NCBI GenBank assembly: GCA_902618695.1
Contig: CACNCB010000004.1
Location: 1 to 64,000, forward strand
DNA from: an uncultured Pelagibacteraceae bacterium
Lineage (GTDB): Bacteria; Pseudomonadota; Alphaproteobacteria; Pelagibacterales; Pelagibacteraceae
Direction: 5' to 3'
Length of the DNA: 64,000 bases
Shown: in pieces, positions 55,918 through 64,000 of the stretch
Layout of the letters: each line of letters begins with the position of its first letter
How positions within the stretch are numbered: the stretch's first letter is position 1
Made by a program: the position numbers and the translations under genes
Notes under the pieces: model-generated
Databases searched by the model: none
What the model was told of the DNA's origin: nothing
The model's input: the letters and a program-made list of their open reading frames with translations, nothing else

Positions 55918-56352
55918 TTATTCTAGGACAATAATAGTTTGACCAAATTCCACAGGTTGGCCATCTTCAACACATATTTCTTTTACTATACCATCTGCTG
56001 TTGAAGGAACATGATTCATTGTTTTCATTGCCTCAACAATCATTATTGTTTCACCTTTTTTAATTTTTTTCCCTATCTCCACAAACTTTTTAGCACCAGG
56101 TTCTGGAGCATGATATGCTGTTCCTATTATAGGCGAAGTAATTTCAGTTCCTGATTTGACATTTTGAGTTTGAGCAGGCGCTGAAATTTTTGCAGGTGAT
56201 GAGGGTGAAAGAACTTGTGGCTGATTACTAATTGAAATATTATTTTTTGATACTTTAATCTTTGTATCTTTTTCTGTTATCTCTATCTCGGTAAGATTAA
56301 ATTCTTTTAAATAATTACTTAATTCTTGAATTATTTTTTTATCTATTTTCAT
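55918..56352 (-). CDS. accB: Biotin carboxyl carrier protein of acetyl-CoA carboxylase
   Basis: A 144-aa protein with an N-terminal helical region, a proline/alanine-rich linker (about 44-68) and a C-terminal biotinyl domain. The biotinylated lysine is K110 in VEAMKTMNHVP. The thumb-like PGAKKFVEIG segment at 85-94 is also present. It overlaps aroQ by 14 nt. Confidence 0.95.
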   Translation of the reverse strand: MKIDKKIIQELSNYLKEFNLTEIEITEKDTKIKVSKNNISISNQPQVLSPSSPAKISAPAQTQNVKSGTEITSPIIGTAYHAPEPGAKKFVEIGKKIKKGETIMIVEAMKTMNHVPSTADGIVKEICVEDGQPVEFGQTIIVLE

Positions 56353-56788
56353 TTTGCAAAGTCTTTTGTAATGAAATTATGGCCAAAATATATCCTTCAG
56401 CACCTAATCCAAAAATTCCTCCAGTTACTACATCACTTATAAGTGATTTATGTCTAAATTCTTCTCTTTTATAAATATTTGATAGGTGTAGCTCAATTAT
56501 TGGTTTTTTGAATAAATCAAGAGCATCTCTTATTGCTACCGAAGTATGAGTGAATGCAGCAGCATTTATAATCATACCTTCAAATTTTTTCCTAGCATCT
56601 TGAATTATATTTACCAATTCTCCTTCAATATTAGATTGTGCAAATTCTACATCAAGACCAATTTCTTGCCCTTTTTTAGAACAATTTTCTTTAAGTTGTT
56701 CAAACGTAGTTGATCCATATTGTGATTGTTCTCTTTCACCTAATAGATTAAGATTTGGACCATTGATAATAATTATTTTATTATTCAT
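56339..56788 (-). CDS. aroQ: 3-dehydroquinate dehydratase, type II
   Basis: Shikimate pathway step. The 149-aa protein has NGPNLNLLGEREQSQYG near 9-25 with the catalytic tyrosine, NAAAFTHTSVAIRDAL, and ELHLSNIYKREEFRHKS with the catalytic histidine. aroQ-accB-accC is a recurrent order in Proteobacteria. Confidence 0.95.
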   Translation of the reverse strand: MNNKIIIINGPNLNLLGEREQSQYGSTTFEQLKENCSKKGQEIGLDVEFAQSNIEGELVNIIQDARKKFEGMIINAAAFTHTSVAIRDALDLFKKPIIELHLSNIYKREEFRHKSLISDVVTGGIFGLGAEGYILAIISLQKTLQNENR

Positions 56789-56804
56789 TCAGCACTTATA
56801 TACG

Positions 56805-57023
56805 ATGAAAAAAATAAAAAAAATAAAAATTAAAATAAATGGTAAAATCAAATCGATAATTCAATATTCTAACCTCTATCAAGTATTAAAAAATCTAAAA
56901 ATACCATTAAATAAAGTAGCAATTGAGCTTAATGAAGAAATAGTAGATAAAAAGAAAATTAATAAAATAAAATTAAATAAAAATGATAAAATTGAAATAG
57001 TTCATTTTATTGGAGGTGGTTAA
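56805..57023 (+). CDS. thiS: Sulfur carrier protein ThiS
   Basis: A ubiquitin-like sulfur carrier for thiazole synthesis, 72 aa from the ATG at 56805; an upstream start at 56763 would lie inside the aroQ 5' end and is less likely. It ends HFIGGG, giving the terminal Gly-Gly that is activated and thiocarboxylated. It is very lysine- and isoleucine-rich. It lies directly upstream of thiG. Confidence 0.85.
   Translation: MKKIKKIKIKINGKIKSIIQYSNLYQVLKNLKIPLNKVAIELNEEIVDKKKINKIKLNKNDKIEIVHFIGGG
57012..57019 (+). promoter_or_regulatory. thiG: Strong ribosome binding site for thiG inside thiS
   Basis: GGAGGTGG encodes the terminal glycines of ThiS and also forms a near-consensus Shine-Dalgarno site 8 nt ahead of a TTG start at 57025. 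It decides the thiG start and couples its translation to thiS. Confidence 0.6.
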
Positions 57024-57024
57024 T

Positions 57025-57798
57025 TTGAAAAAAGACAGTCTAATTATTGCAAATAAAAAATTTAATTCCAGATTAATTGTTGGAACAGGTAAATACAAAA
57101 GCATGTCAGAGTGTGCAAAAGCAATTAAACTATCAGGGACAGAAATCGTAACAGTTGCCGTACGAAGGGTCAATATTTCAGACAAAAACAAACCTCTATT
57201 GATGGATTATATTGATCCAAAAAAAATTACATATTTACCCAATACTGCTGGATGTTTTAATTCAAAAGATGCTTTGAGAACTTTAAGGCTAGCTAGAGAA
57301 ATAGGTGGCTGGAAATTAGTTAAGCTAGAAGTTTTAGGAGATAAAAAAAATTTATTTCCTGACATGATAGAAACTTTAAAATCTACAGAAGTTTTAGCTA
57401 AGGAGGGGTTTAAAGTCATGGTTTATTGTAATGATGATCCTTTAATGGCTAAACGCCTAGAAAATTCTGGTGCTGAAGCAATTATGCCTTTAGCTGCACC
57501 TATTGGATCAGGATTAGGAATTCAAAACAAAATCAATATTCAGATAATTAGAAAACAAACTAAACTTCCGTTAATTATTGATGCTGGTTTGGGTCAAGCA
57601 TCCGACGCTACAATTGCAATGGAGCTAGGATGTGATGGAGTACTTGTTAATACAGCAATTGCAAAAGCCAAAAAACCTTTTGAAATGTCACTTGCTTTTA
57701 AAAATGCTGTTATCGCTGGTAGGCAATCATACAAGTCTGGAAGAATAAATAAAATTTTGATGGGAAATCCATCTTCACCTTCAAAAGGAATTATTTAG
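57025..57798 (+). CDS. thiG: Thiazole synthase
   Basis: Forms the thiazole phosphate of thiamine from DXP, ThiS thiocarboxylate and dehydroglycine. The roughly 257-aa protein has FNSRLIVGTGKYKS, EIVTVAVRRVN, PNTAGCFNSKDALRT, the conserved VMVYCNDDPLMAKRLE and PLAAPIGSGLGIQN phosphate site. TTG at 57025 is preferred, since it has a strong Shine-Dalgarno site; a TTG at 57010 is the alternative. No thiC or thiE is in view. Convergent with the RNase E gene, 3' ends overlapping by 8 nt. Confidence 0.92.
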   Translation: MKKDSLIIANKKFNSRLIVGTGKYKSMSECAKAIKLSGTEIVTVAVRRVNISDKNKPLLMDYIDPKKITYLPNTAGCFNSKDALRTLRLAREIGGWKLVKLEVLGDKKNLFPDMIETLKSTEVLAKEGFKVMVYCNDDPLMAKRLENSGAEAIMPLAAPIGSGLGIQNKINIQIIRKQTKLPLIIDAGLGQASDATIAMELGCDGVLVNTAIAKAKKPFEMSLAFKNAVIAGRQSYKSGRINKILMGNPSSPSKGII

Positions 57799-59608
57799 TT
57801 TTTTTATAGTATTTTTTTTTCTTATAAGTTTTTTTACGAATTTTTTGATTTTCTTTTTTTTCTGTTATTTTATCTTCTCTAATTTGGATATCTATGTTTT
57901 TTAATTTTTCGAGATATTCAATTAATTCAATAGTTTTATTTGATTTATTTTTAAAATTTATAATATATTCAGGTATAATTAGAGAATTATCACTAATAAT
58001 ATCAATCCTCATTTTATTCTTTTTCTCAAAATAAGTTAGGTCATTAATAAAATTTTCTTTTAGGAAGTCTGAAATTTTTTTACAAACTTTTAATTCAACA
58101 ATTTTAGATTTATTGATTAAAGCTTTTAATTCAACGATTTTTAAAAGTTTTTGAGCAAAGGACTCATCTGTCAATGTAACTTTCCATTTAATTGCACTTT
58201 CTCTTAGTCTTTGTCTAGACATTTCTAATAGACCAAAGTTGCTTATTCTACCTATTTGAATTCTTGCCCTATCAGTTCTACATTTCTCTTTAAGTTTTCT
58301 TTCTACTAAGCGCCTGTTACCGTAACTAAGCATATCAATAAAATCTATAATAATTAAACCAGATAAATCTCTAATTTTTATTTGTCTTGATATTTCTTCA
58401 GCAGCCTCAATATTCGTATCTAAAGCAGTACTTTCAACATTTTTACCTTTTATTGAACTACCAGAGTTTATATCAATTGAAACTAAAGCTTCTGTTGGAT
58501 TAATAACTAAGTATCCACCTGATTTTAGTTTAATTTCAGAATCAAAAATTTGATTTAATTTTTGTTCAATATTTTCTTGAATAAATAACGGAATTTTACC
58601 TCTATATTTTTTTACTTTTTTTACACTTGATGGCATCATAGTTTTTACAAATGATTGTGCTTTTTTATAACCTTCGTTTCCTTCGACTATTATATTTTGA
58701 GTGTTATCATCAAACATATCTCTTAAAGTTCTTTTAATTATTTCACTTTCTTGATGTATTAGAGATGGAGCAATCGAGTTAATAGCATTTTCTTTTATCT
58801 GACCCCAAGTATTAATTAAAGTTGTCAAATCATTATTGATTTCATTTTTAGTTTTGTTGCTACCAGCAGTCCGCACTATCAGACCCATCTCTCTTGGTAT
58901 TTGAATTTCGTTTAAAATAGACCTAATTTTTTTTCTATCTGCTGGATTAAATATTTTTCTAGATATACCTCCACCTTTAGGAGTATTTGGCATTAAAACA
59001 ATATATTTTCCTGCTATAGAAATAAAAGTGCTAAGTGCTGCACCTTTTTGACCTCTTTCATCTTTTATAACTTGAACAAGAATTACCTGATTTGGTTTTA
59101 TTACTTCCTGAATTTTATATCTTTTAAATTTAAATCTTTTTTCTGTTTTCTTTTCTTTTACTTCATTTGAATTTTCTTTTTCATCTACTTTTTCTTTATT
59201 TTCAGTTTGTTCTTCTAATTGTTCTTCATCATTTTTTTCAATTGGATCATCAATTTCTAATTTTCCTTCAGCAATATTTTCTTCCTCTTTAGCTTCGACT
59301 TCTTTTGAAAGTTTTTCTCTAGCTTTTTCTTCCTCCTCTTTAATTTTCTCTAAATCTGCTTTTGGTATTTGATAATAATCCGACTGAATATCATTAAAAG
59401 ATAAAAACCCGTGTCTCTCTCTTCCAAAATCAATAAAGGCTGCCTGTAAAGAAGGTTCAATTCTACTTACTTTACCCAAATAAATATTGTTTTTTATTAA
59501 GTTATTTTTTAAACCTTCGTACTCGTAATCTTCAATATTTTCGCCTGATTTAAGAACAACTCTAGTTTCATTAGGATGCGAAGCATCAATGTATAAATTT
59601 TTTTCCAT
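57791..59608 (-). CDS. rne: Ribonuclease E/G
   Basis: Endoribonuclease for mRNA decay and rRNA processing. From the ATG at 59608 (MEKNLYIDASHPNETRVV) it has 605 residues; an upstream frame extension to 59689 looks non-coding. An S1 domain (about 35-200) is interrupted by a long glutamate/lysine-rich insert, then KGAALSTFISIAGKY, an RNase H/5' sensor region, and the catalytic SIDINSGS and IIDFIDML with the two metal-binding aspartates. The zinc-link CPxC expected after ISNFGLLEMSRQRLR is absent. The tail is short and basic, with no visible degradosome scaffold. Confidence 0.88.
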   Translation of the reverse strand: MEKNLYIDASHPNETRVVLKSGENIEDYEYEGLKNNLIKNNIYLGKVSRIEPSLQAAFIDFGRERHGFLSFNDIQSDYYQIPKADLEKIKEEEEKAREKLSKEVEAKEEENIAEGKLEIDDPIEKNDEEQLEEQTENKEKVDEKENSNEVKEKKTEKRFKFKRYKIQEVIKPNQVILVQVIKDERGQKGAALSTFISIAGKYIVLMPNTPKGGGISRKIFNPADRKKIRSILNEIQIPREMGLIVRTAGSNKTKNEINNDLTTLINTWGQIKENAINSIAPSLIHQESEIIKRTLRDMFDDNTQNIIVEGNEGYKKAQSFVKTMMPSSVKKVKKYRGKIPLFIQENIEQKLNQIFDSEIKLKSGGYLVINPTEALVSIDINSGSSIKGKNVESTALDTNIEAAEEISRQIKIRDLSGLIIIDFIDMLSYGNRRLVERKLKEKCRTDRARIQIGRISNFGLLEMSRQRLRESAIKWKVTLTDESFAQKLLKIVELKALINKSKIVELKVCKKISDFLKENFINDLTYFEKKNKMRIDIISDNSLIIPEYIINFKNKSNKTIELIEYLEKLKNIDIQIREDKITEKKENQKIRKKTYKKKKYYKKTK

Positions 59609-59706
59609 AATTTTGTAAATGTTAGTTTCATTAATAATTTTGCCTAAAATTTTGTTTAATTTTCTTGCCATATCTTTAACAAATTCCAAGATATAATGAA
59701 ATTAAA

Positions 59707-62043
59707 ATGAATAAACTTTTAAGAAATATCTTTATTTTAATTACGTCTTTTGTTCTTTTATCAGCAATTTTGATAATAAGTATATTGTGGACTTATTCTA
59801 ATGATTTACCAGATTATAAATTTCTTAAAAATTATAAACCTCCCGTTTCTAGTAAAGTTTATTCTGGCAATGGTGATTTGGTGGCAGATTTTTCAAAGGA
59901 AAAAAGAGTATTTGTTCCATTTAATTCAATTCCAAAAAATGTAATTAACGCATTTTTATCTGCTGAAGATAAAAATTTTTTCAAACATCCTGGCGTTGAT
60001 GCTAAAGGTGTTGTTAGAGCTGTAATAAACAATATTTCAAATATTTTATCATCCAAAAGGTTAGAGGGTGCATCTACAATTACCCAACAGGTAGCAAAAA
60101 ACTTTTTACTGACAAATGAAGTAAGTTTAAATAGGAAAATTAAAGAAGCAATTCTGGCTTTTAGAATAGAGAGAGCTTTATCTAAGGAAAGAATTCTAGA
60201 ACTTTATCTAAACCAAATTTATCTCGGAAGTGGAGCATATGGAGTAGCCGCTGCAAGCTTAGAATATTTTGATAAATCAATTAAAGATTTGAATTATTCA
60301 GAAGCTGCTTTATTAGCAGCTTTGCCAAAAGCACCTAGTAGATATAATCCTTATAGAGATCCAGATATTGCAAAATTTAGAAGAAATTTAGTTTTAAAAA
60401 ATTTATTAGATAATAACTATTTAAATTCAGAATGGTATGAAAAACTTACAAAAGAAGAAATAATTTTAAAAAAAAATAAAAAAATATATTTAGAAGATGC
60501 TCAATATTTTATTGAGGATGTTAGAAAGAGTGTAATTGAAACTTTGAGCTATGATAAAGTTTACAAACAGGGTTTTAATATTAATACTCCAATAGATTTA
60601 AATTTACAAACAATTGCAACCAAATCTCTGAGAGATGGGTTAATAGAATATGATAAAAGAAAGGGATGGAGAGGACCACTAACTAATAAGGTTTTTAATT
60701 CAGGATGGAAAAAAGATTTAGAAAAGTATAAATTGGAAAAATCAATTAATTGGAAATTAGCAATAGTCAAAAAAATAAATAAATTTTCTGCAGAAATAGA
60801 AACAGAAGATAATATCAAAGGTGTTATAGAATATCAGAGTATTTCTTGGACCAAGAAAGAATTTGATAAATTATTAAAACCTGGTGATGTTATTTACGTT
60901 AAAAATATAAGAGAAAATATTTTTAATTTACTACAACTACCAAAGGTAAATGGTGGAATTGTCGTGATGGATCCATATACAGGTAGAGTTTTAGCACTAA
61001 GTGGTGGTTTTAGTTTTAAGCAAAGTGAGTTTAACAGAGCCACTCAAGCTAAAAGACAGCCTGGATCGGCTTTTAAACCATTTGTTTATGCATTAGCCTT
61101 AGAAAATAAATTTACGCCAACATCATTAGTCTTAGATGCACCACTAGTTTTAGACCAAGGAGATGATTTAAAAATGTGGAAACCAGAAAATTATGGAAAG
61201 AAATTTTACGGACCATCGACTTTAAGGGTAGGCTTGGAGAAATCTAGAAATTTAATGACAGTGAGAATAGCCCAAAATCTTGGTGTAGAGAAAATAGTTG
61301 ATTTTTCAAAAGCATTAAAAATTTATGATAATCCAGAGGAACTTTTATCTATATCTTTGGGATCTGCTGAAACAACTTTATTAAAACTTACATCTGCTTA
61401 TTCAGTTTTTGTTAATGGAGGAAAACTTGTTGAACCAATACTCATAGATAGAATTCAAGACAGTGAGGGAAATACTATTTTTAATAATGATAAAAGAAAA
61501 TGTATTAATTGTGATCAAATTTCTTATTTAACCAATGATTATCCAGAGATTAAAAATAATTATATGCAAATTTTTTCTCCAGAGACAGCTTTTCAAATGA
61601 CATCAATTTTAGAAGGAGTAGTTCAAAGAGGTACAGCTAAAAAACTAAAAGACTTAAATTTAAATATTGCAGGTAAAACTGGGACAACAAATAATAATAC
61701 AGATACTTGGTTTATAGGTTTTACCTCAAATGTACTAGTTGGTGTTTATGTTGGTTCAGATAACCCAACTCCATTAGGAAAATATGAAACAGGATCTAAA
61801 ACCGCTTTGCCAATATTTAAAAGTTTTGTAAGTGATTCTGTTAATAAATATGATGCAAGACCATTTAAGGCCGCTAAAGGAACAGTTATGATGGTTGTTG
61901 ACCCTTTAACAGGTCAAAAAGCAAAATTTAACTCAAAGAATACTATTATTGAGGTATTTAAAAAAGAAAATGTTGTTGATGGAAAAGTACTTTATACAAA
62001 TTCAGATAGATTAGATTCAGATAATATATTAAAGTTTTACTAA
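59707..62043 (+). CDS. mrcA: Class A penicillin-binding protein 1A
   Basis: Bifunctional peptidoglycan synthase anchored by one N-terminal membrane segment (about 8-28). Glycosyltransferase motifs are SAEDKNFFKHPG, GASTITQQVAKN and LYLNQIYLGSGAYGV. The transpeptidase has the SxxK serine in RQPGSAFKPF near 453 and the KTGT motif near 656. At 778 aa it is full length. Divergent from rne, and its stop overlaps the prfB ATG by one base. Confidence 0.94.
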   Translation: MNKLLRNIFILITSFVLLSAILIISILWTYSNDLPDYKFLKNYKPPVSSKVYSGNGDLVADFSKEKRVFVPFNSIPKNVINAFLSAEDKNFFKHPGVDAKGVVRAVINNISNILSSKRLEGASTITQQVAKNFLLTNEVSLNRKIKEAILAFRIERALSKERILELYLNQIYLGSGAYGVAAASLEYFDKSIKDLNYSEAALLAALPKAPSRYNPYRDPDIAKFRRNLVLKNLLDNNYLNSEWYEKLTKEEIILKKNKKIYLEDAQYFIEDVRKSVIETLSYDKVYKQGFNINTPIDLNLQTIATKSLRDGLIEYDKRKGWRGPLTNKVFNSGWKKDLEKYKLEKSINWKLAIVKKINKFSAEIETEDNIKGVIEYQSISWTKKEFDKLLKPGDVIYVKNIRENIFNLLQLPKVNGGIVVMDPYTGRVLALSGGFSFKQSEFNRATQAKRQPGSAFKPFVYALALENKFTPTSLVLDAPLVLDQGDDLKMWKPENYGKKFYGPSTLRVGLEKSRNLMTVRIAQNLGVEKIVDFSKALKIYDNPEELLSISLGSAETTLLKLTSAYSVFVNGGKLVEPILIDRIQDSEGNTIFNNDKRKCINCDQISYLTNDYPEIKNNYMQIFSPETAFQMTSILEGVVQRGTAKKLKDLNLNIAGKTGTTNNNTDTWFIGFTSNVLVGVYVGSDNPTPLGKYETGSKTALPIFKSFVSDSVNKYDARPFKAAKGTVMMVVDPLTGQKAKFNSKNTIIEVFKKENVVDGKVLYTNSDRLDSDNILKFY

Positions 62044-63141
62044 TGGATAATTATCAAAATTTTAAAGAAGAAGTTGAAAAGATAAATCAAAAAATACAGG
62101 AGTATCTTTGAAAAAAATAATATCCATTCAAAACTGCAATCTTTAAATTCACAAATACTCAGACCCGATTTTTGGAAAGATAAAAATAATTCTCAAAGAT
62201 TAATCAAAGAAAAGAAATTTTATGAAGATTTAACTAATTCTTTAAATAACAATGTTGAAAAACTAAAAGATTTAAATGAATTGAATCAATTGGCACATGA
62301 AGAAGAGAATTTACAGTTTCAAGAAGAAGTTATGCAAAACATTAAAGACTTAAGAAGTGAAGTTAAAAAAAATGAGATTAAATGTTTCTTATCTAATGAA
62401 GCAGACCCTTTAAATTGTTACATAGAAATACATGCTGGAGCTGGTGGAACAGAAAGTCAAGATTGGGCTGATATGCTAAGAAGAATGTATTTAAAATGGT
62501 CTGACAAAAAAAATTTTAAATCTAGTTTGATCAGCGAACATAGAGGTGACGAGGCTGGAATAAAGTCTGCAACAATTAAAATAGATGGTGACTATGTTTT
62601 TGGTTGGTTAAGAAAAGAGTCGGGAATACATAGATTAGTTAGGATATCTCCATTTGATTCTGGAGCTAGAAGGCATACAAGTTTTGCAAGTGTTTGGATT
62701 TATCCAGTTATAGATGAAAATATAAATATAGAAATTTTAGAAAAAGATTTAAGAATAGACACCTATCGTTCTAGTGGAGCAGGTGGCCAACATGTAAACA
62801 CTACTGACAGCGCAGTCAGGATAACACACATTCCATCAAAAATTGTTGTTCAATGTCAAAATGAAAGATCTCAACATAAAAATAAAGAAACATGTATGAA
62901 TATGTTGAAAGCAAGATTATATGATTATGAATTAAAAAAAAGAGAACAAGAAAATCAAAACGTTGAAAATTCAAAATCAGAAATAGGATGGGGGCACCAA
63001 ATTAGATCATATGTATTGCAACCTTACAGACTTGTAAAAGATAATAGAACTAATTTCGAAAGCACAAGTCCTGATAAAGTACTTGACGGTGATATTGATG
63101 AATTTTTAGAGCAATCACTTTATAAATTAAATGATAAATAA
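62043..63141 (+). CDS. prfB: Peptide chain release factor 2 with programmed +1 frameshift
   Basis: Terminates translation at UGA and UAA. The gene is in two frames: 62043-62108 (22 codons from MDNYQNF), then, after skipping one base, 62110-63141, for a total of 365 residues, the normal RF2 size. The RF2 tripeptide SPF is visible in RISPFDSGARR and the GGQ in SSGAGGQHVN. The ATG overlaps the mrcA stop. Reading the second frame alone would give a protein lacking the first 79 residues, so the frameshift explains an otherwise short ORF. Confidence 0.94.
62098..62111 (+). promoter_or_regulatory. prfB: Programmed +1 frameshift site of prfB
   Basis: A Shine-Dalgarno-like AGGAG at 62098-62102 is followed after exactly 3 nt by the slippery CTT TGA at 62106-62111, the same layout as the E. 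coli prfB site (AGGGGG TAT CTT TGA). The in-frame UGA is codon 23. RF2 shortage would favour the shift, giving autoregulation. Confidence 0.93.
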
Positions 63142-64000
63142 AATTTTAAAGTATTTTATAATAATACTTTCATTATTAGTTATTTTCATAATTTATATTA
63201 GTAAAGTCGGTGTAGAGACACATAAATTTAATGATCAAATTAAAAATAAAATATCACAAATAAATAAAAACATAGAGATAGATTTAAAAAAAATTAAATT
63301 AACTCTTGATCCTTTTAAATTAAAAATTAATGCAAAAACAATTGGTACCACAATATATTTTTCAAAAAAACCTTTAGCATTAGAAAGCATTAAAACGCAA
63401 GTTTCGATCAGTTCTTTAATTAAAAATAAGATTTCATCGTCAAATATAGAGGTAACAACTAAGTCAATATTATTAAATGATTTAATTAAATTTATTCGGA
63501 CCACAAATAATAAACCTGAATTATTTATATTAGAAAAAATTGTAAAAAAAGGTCATGTAATTATAGATCTGAGTTTGAATATTGATGAAAATGGTAAACT
63601 TAAAAATGATTATAAAATTGAAGGTTTGATAAAAGATGCAAGCATTAATTTTTTAAATAGAGCAAATTTTAAAAACATAAATTTTAATTTCAATTTTCGA
63701 AAAGATAATTATCTTTTTAACGAAATAAATTTTAAAGCAGATGAAGTAAATTTTACCTCAAAAAAATTAAACATAAAAAAGAAAAAAGACATTTTTTTAG
63801 TTGATGCTATTGTTGAAAACGATCAGTCAAGTTTAAATTCAAATATATTAAAACTATTAAATTTAAGTTTCGAAAATATAATTGTTGATGATGCTAAATT
63901 TAAAACAAATAATAAATTTTCTTTAGAAATAGATGAAAAATTTAAAGTTAAAAATATTATATTAAGTTCTGATATTAACATTACTCAGCTAAAATATAAA
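63131..64000 (+). CDS. AsmA/TamB-like membrane-anchored protein (partial)
   Basis: An open frame of 290 codons from the ATG at 63131, still open at the window end. It overlaps the prfB stop by 11 nt. One N-terminal membrane segment (ILKYFIIILSLLVIFIIYI, about 4-22) is followed by a long, beta-strand-rich periplasmic region with asparagine/lysine repeats of the kind seen in AsmA, YhdP and TamB lipid-transport proteins. The family call rests on general architecture; no specific motif was recognised and the 3' end is missing. Confidence 0.55.
   Translation, partial: MINKILKYFIIILSLLVIFIIYISKVGVETHKFNDQIKNKISQINKNIEIDLKKIKLTLDPFKLKINAKTIGTTIYFSKKPLALESIKTQVSISSLIKNKISSSNIEVTTKSILLNDLIKFIRTTNNKPELFILEKIVKKGHVIIDLSLNIDENGKLKNDYKIEGLIKDASINFLNRANFKNINFNFNFRKDNYLFNEINFKADEVNFTSKKLNIKKKKDIFLVDAIVENDQSSLNSNILKLLNLSFENIIVDDAKFKTNNKFSLEIDEKFKVKNIILSSDINITQLKYK

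Noticed and set aside
56763-56804. Earlier start for thiS at 56763
   Set aside because: It would place the start inside the aroQ 5' end and add a hydrophobic leader not found in ThiS; ATG at 56805 gives normal size.
59609-59689. N-terminal extension of RNase E/G by 27 codons
   Set aside because: Family similarity begins at MEKNLYIDAS from 59608; the extension would use up most of the divergent gap to mrcA, where promoters are expected.
62281-63141. Reading prfB as a truncated or broken gene starting at 62281
   Set aside because: The upstream frame with AGGAG and CTT TGA restores a full RF2, so the gene is intact with a programmed frameshift.
63235-63504. A minus-strand open frame of 89 codons after prfB
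   Set aside because: It overlaps the long plus-strand AsmA-like frame, which has a good start coupled to prfB and a membrane anchor; the antisense frame has no supporting feature.

Overview
The window is a gene-dense, strongly AT-rich piece of a bacterial chromosome. Gene order and families point to an alphaproteobacterium, most likely of the SAR11/Pelagibacterales type. The signs are the chains aroQ-accB-accC, NDUFA12-DUF2155 and lptF-lptG-lptD-surA-pdxA-rsmA, a cvpA-purF pair, very short intergenic gaps, many 1-50 nt overlaps and lysine/asparagine-rich proteins. The lineage is inferred from gene content and base composition; no rRNA or tRNA gene was seen.

Layout. (1) 1-5304: formate oxidation and molybdenum cofactor. 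fdsB (fused gamma/beta diaphorase of NAD-dependent formate dehydrogenase), fdhD, an HPP membrane protein and an IscU-like scaffold run leftward into fdsA, whose first codons lie at the window edge; mobA-moeA run divergently. (2) 5354-8599: a DMT permease, a protein very like creatinase, and a glycine amidinotransferase, forming a guanidino-compound locus. (3) 8600-14049: a small gene, then a roughly 5 kb accessory island flanked by nested direct repeats. The island has five same-strand ORFs: two small ones, a GHKL/Hsp90-type ATPase, a 692-aa protein joining a winged-helix-like N-terminus, an RNAP-alpha-CTD-like HhH and a sigma-70 region-4 HTH, and a short tail ORF. This is the best candidate for an undescribed, possibly anti-phage, system. 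(4) 14061-23125: unknown and envelope genes (FG-GAP/UnbV protein, Cys-rich secreted protein, phosphatidylcholine synthase), then two Gfo/Idh/MocA oxidoreductases, a TPR-methyltransferase and a PhyH dioxygenase, with a MOSC protein facing them. (5) 23163-30787: cmk, an MFS and a DMT permease, gshB-gshA, a PhnZ-like HD protein, purF-cvpA. (6) 30787-51126: an RND exporter, dnaB-rplI-rpsR-rpsF, fabD-fabG-acpP-gmk, rsmA-pdxA-surA-lptD-lptG-lptF, pepA-ndk, purN-purM, DUF2066 and hda. (7) 51127-64000: aspS, an orphan class II RNR C-terminal module, NDUFA12-DUF2155, accC-accB-aroQ, thiS-thiG, RNase E/G, a class A PBP, prfB with a programmed +1 frameshift, and the start of an AsmA-like gene.

How the genes work together. 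Much of the window is core housekeeping: purine synthesis (purF, purM, purN, gmk), fatty-acid synthesis (accB, accC, fabD, fabG, acpP), LPS export and outer-membrane assembly (surA, lptD, lptF, lptG), replication and its control (dnaB, hda), and translation (rplI, rpsR, rpsF, aspS, prfB). The accessory parts are formate oxidation (1), guanidino-compound turnover (2), the island (3) and the oxidoreductase/PhyH cluster (4). No gene-free stretch exceeds about 300 bases; the longest are 8828-9061 and 13824-14060, both at the island edges. No CRISPR array, insertion sequence, integrase or transposase was seen.
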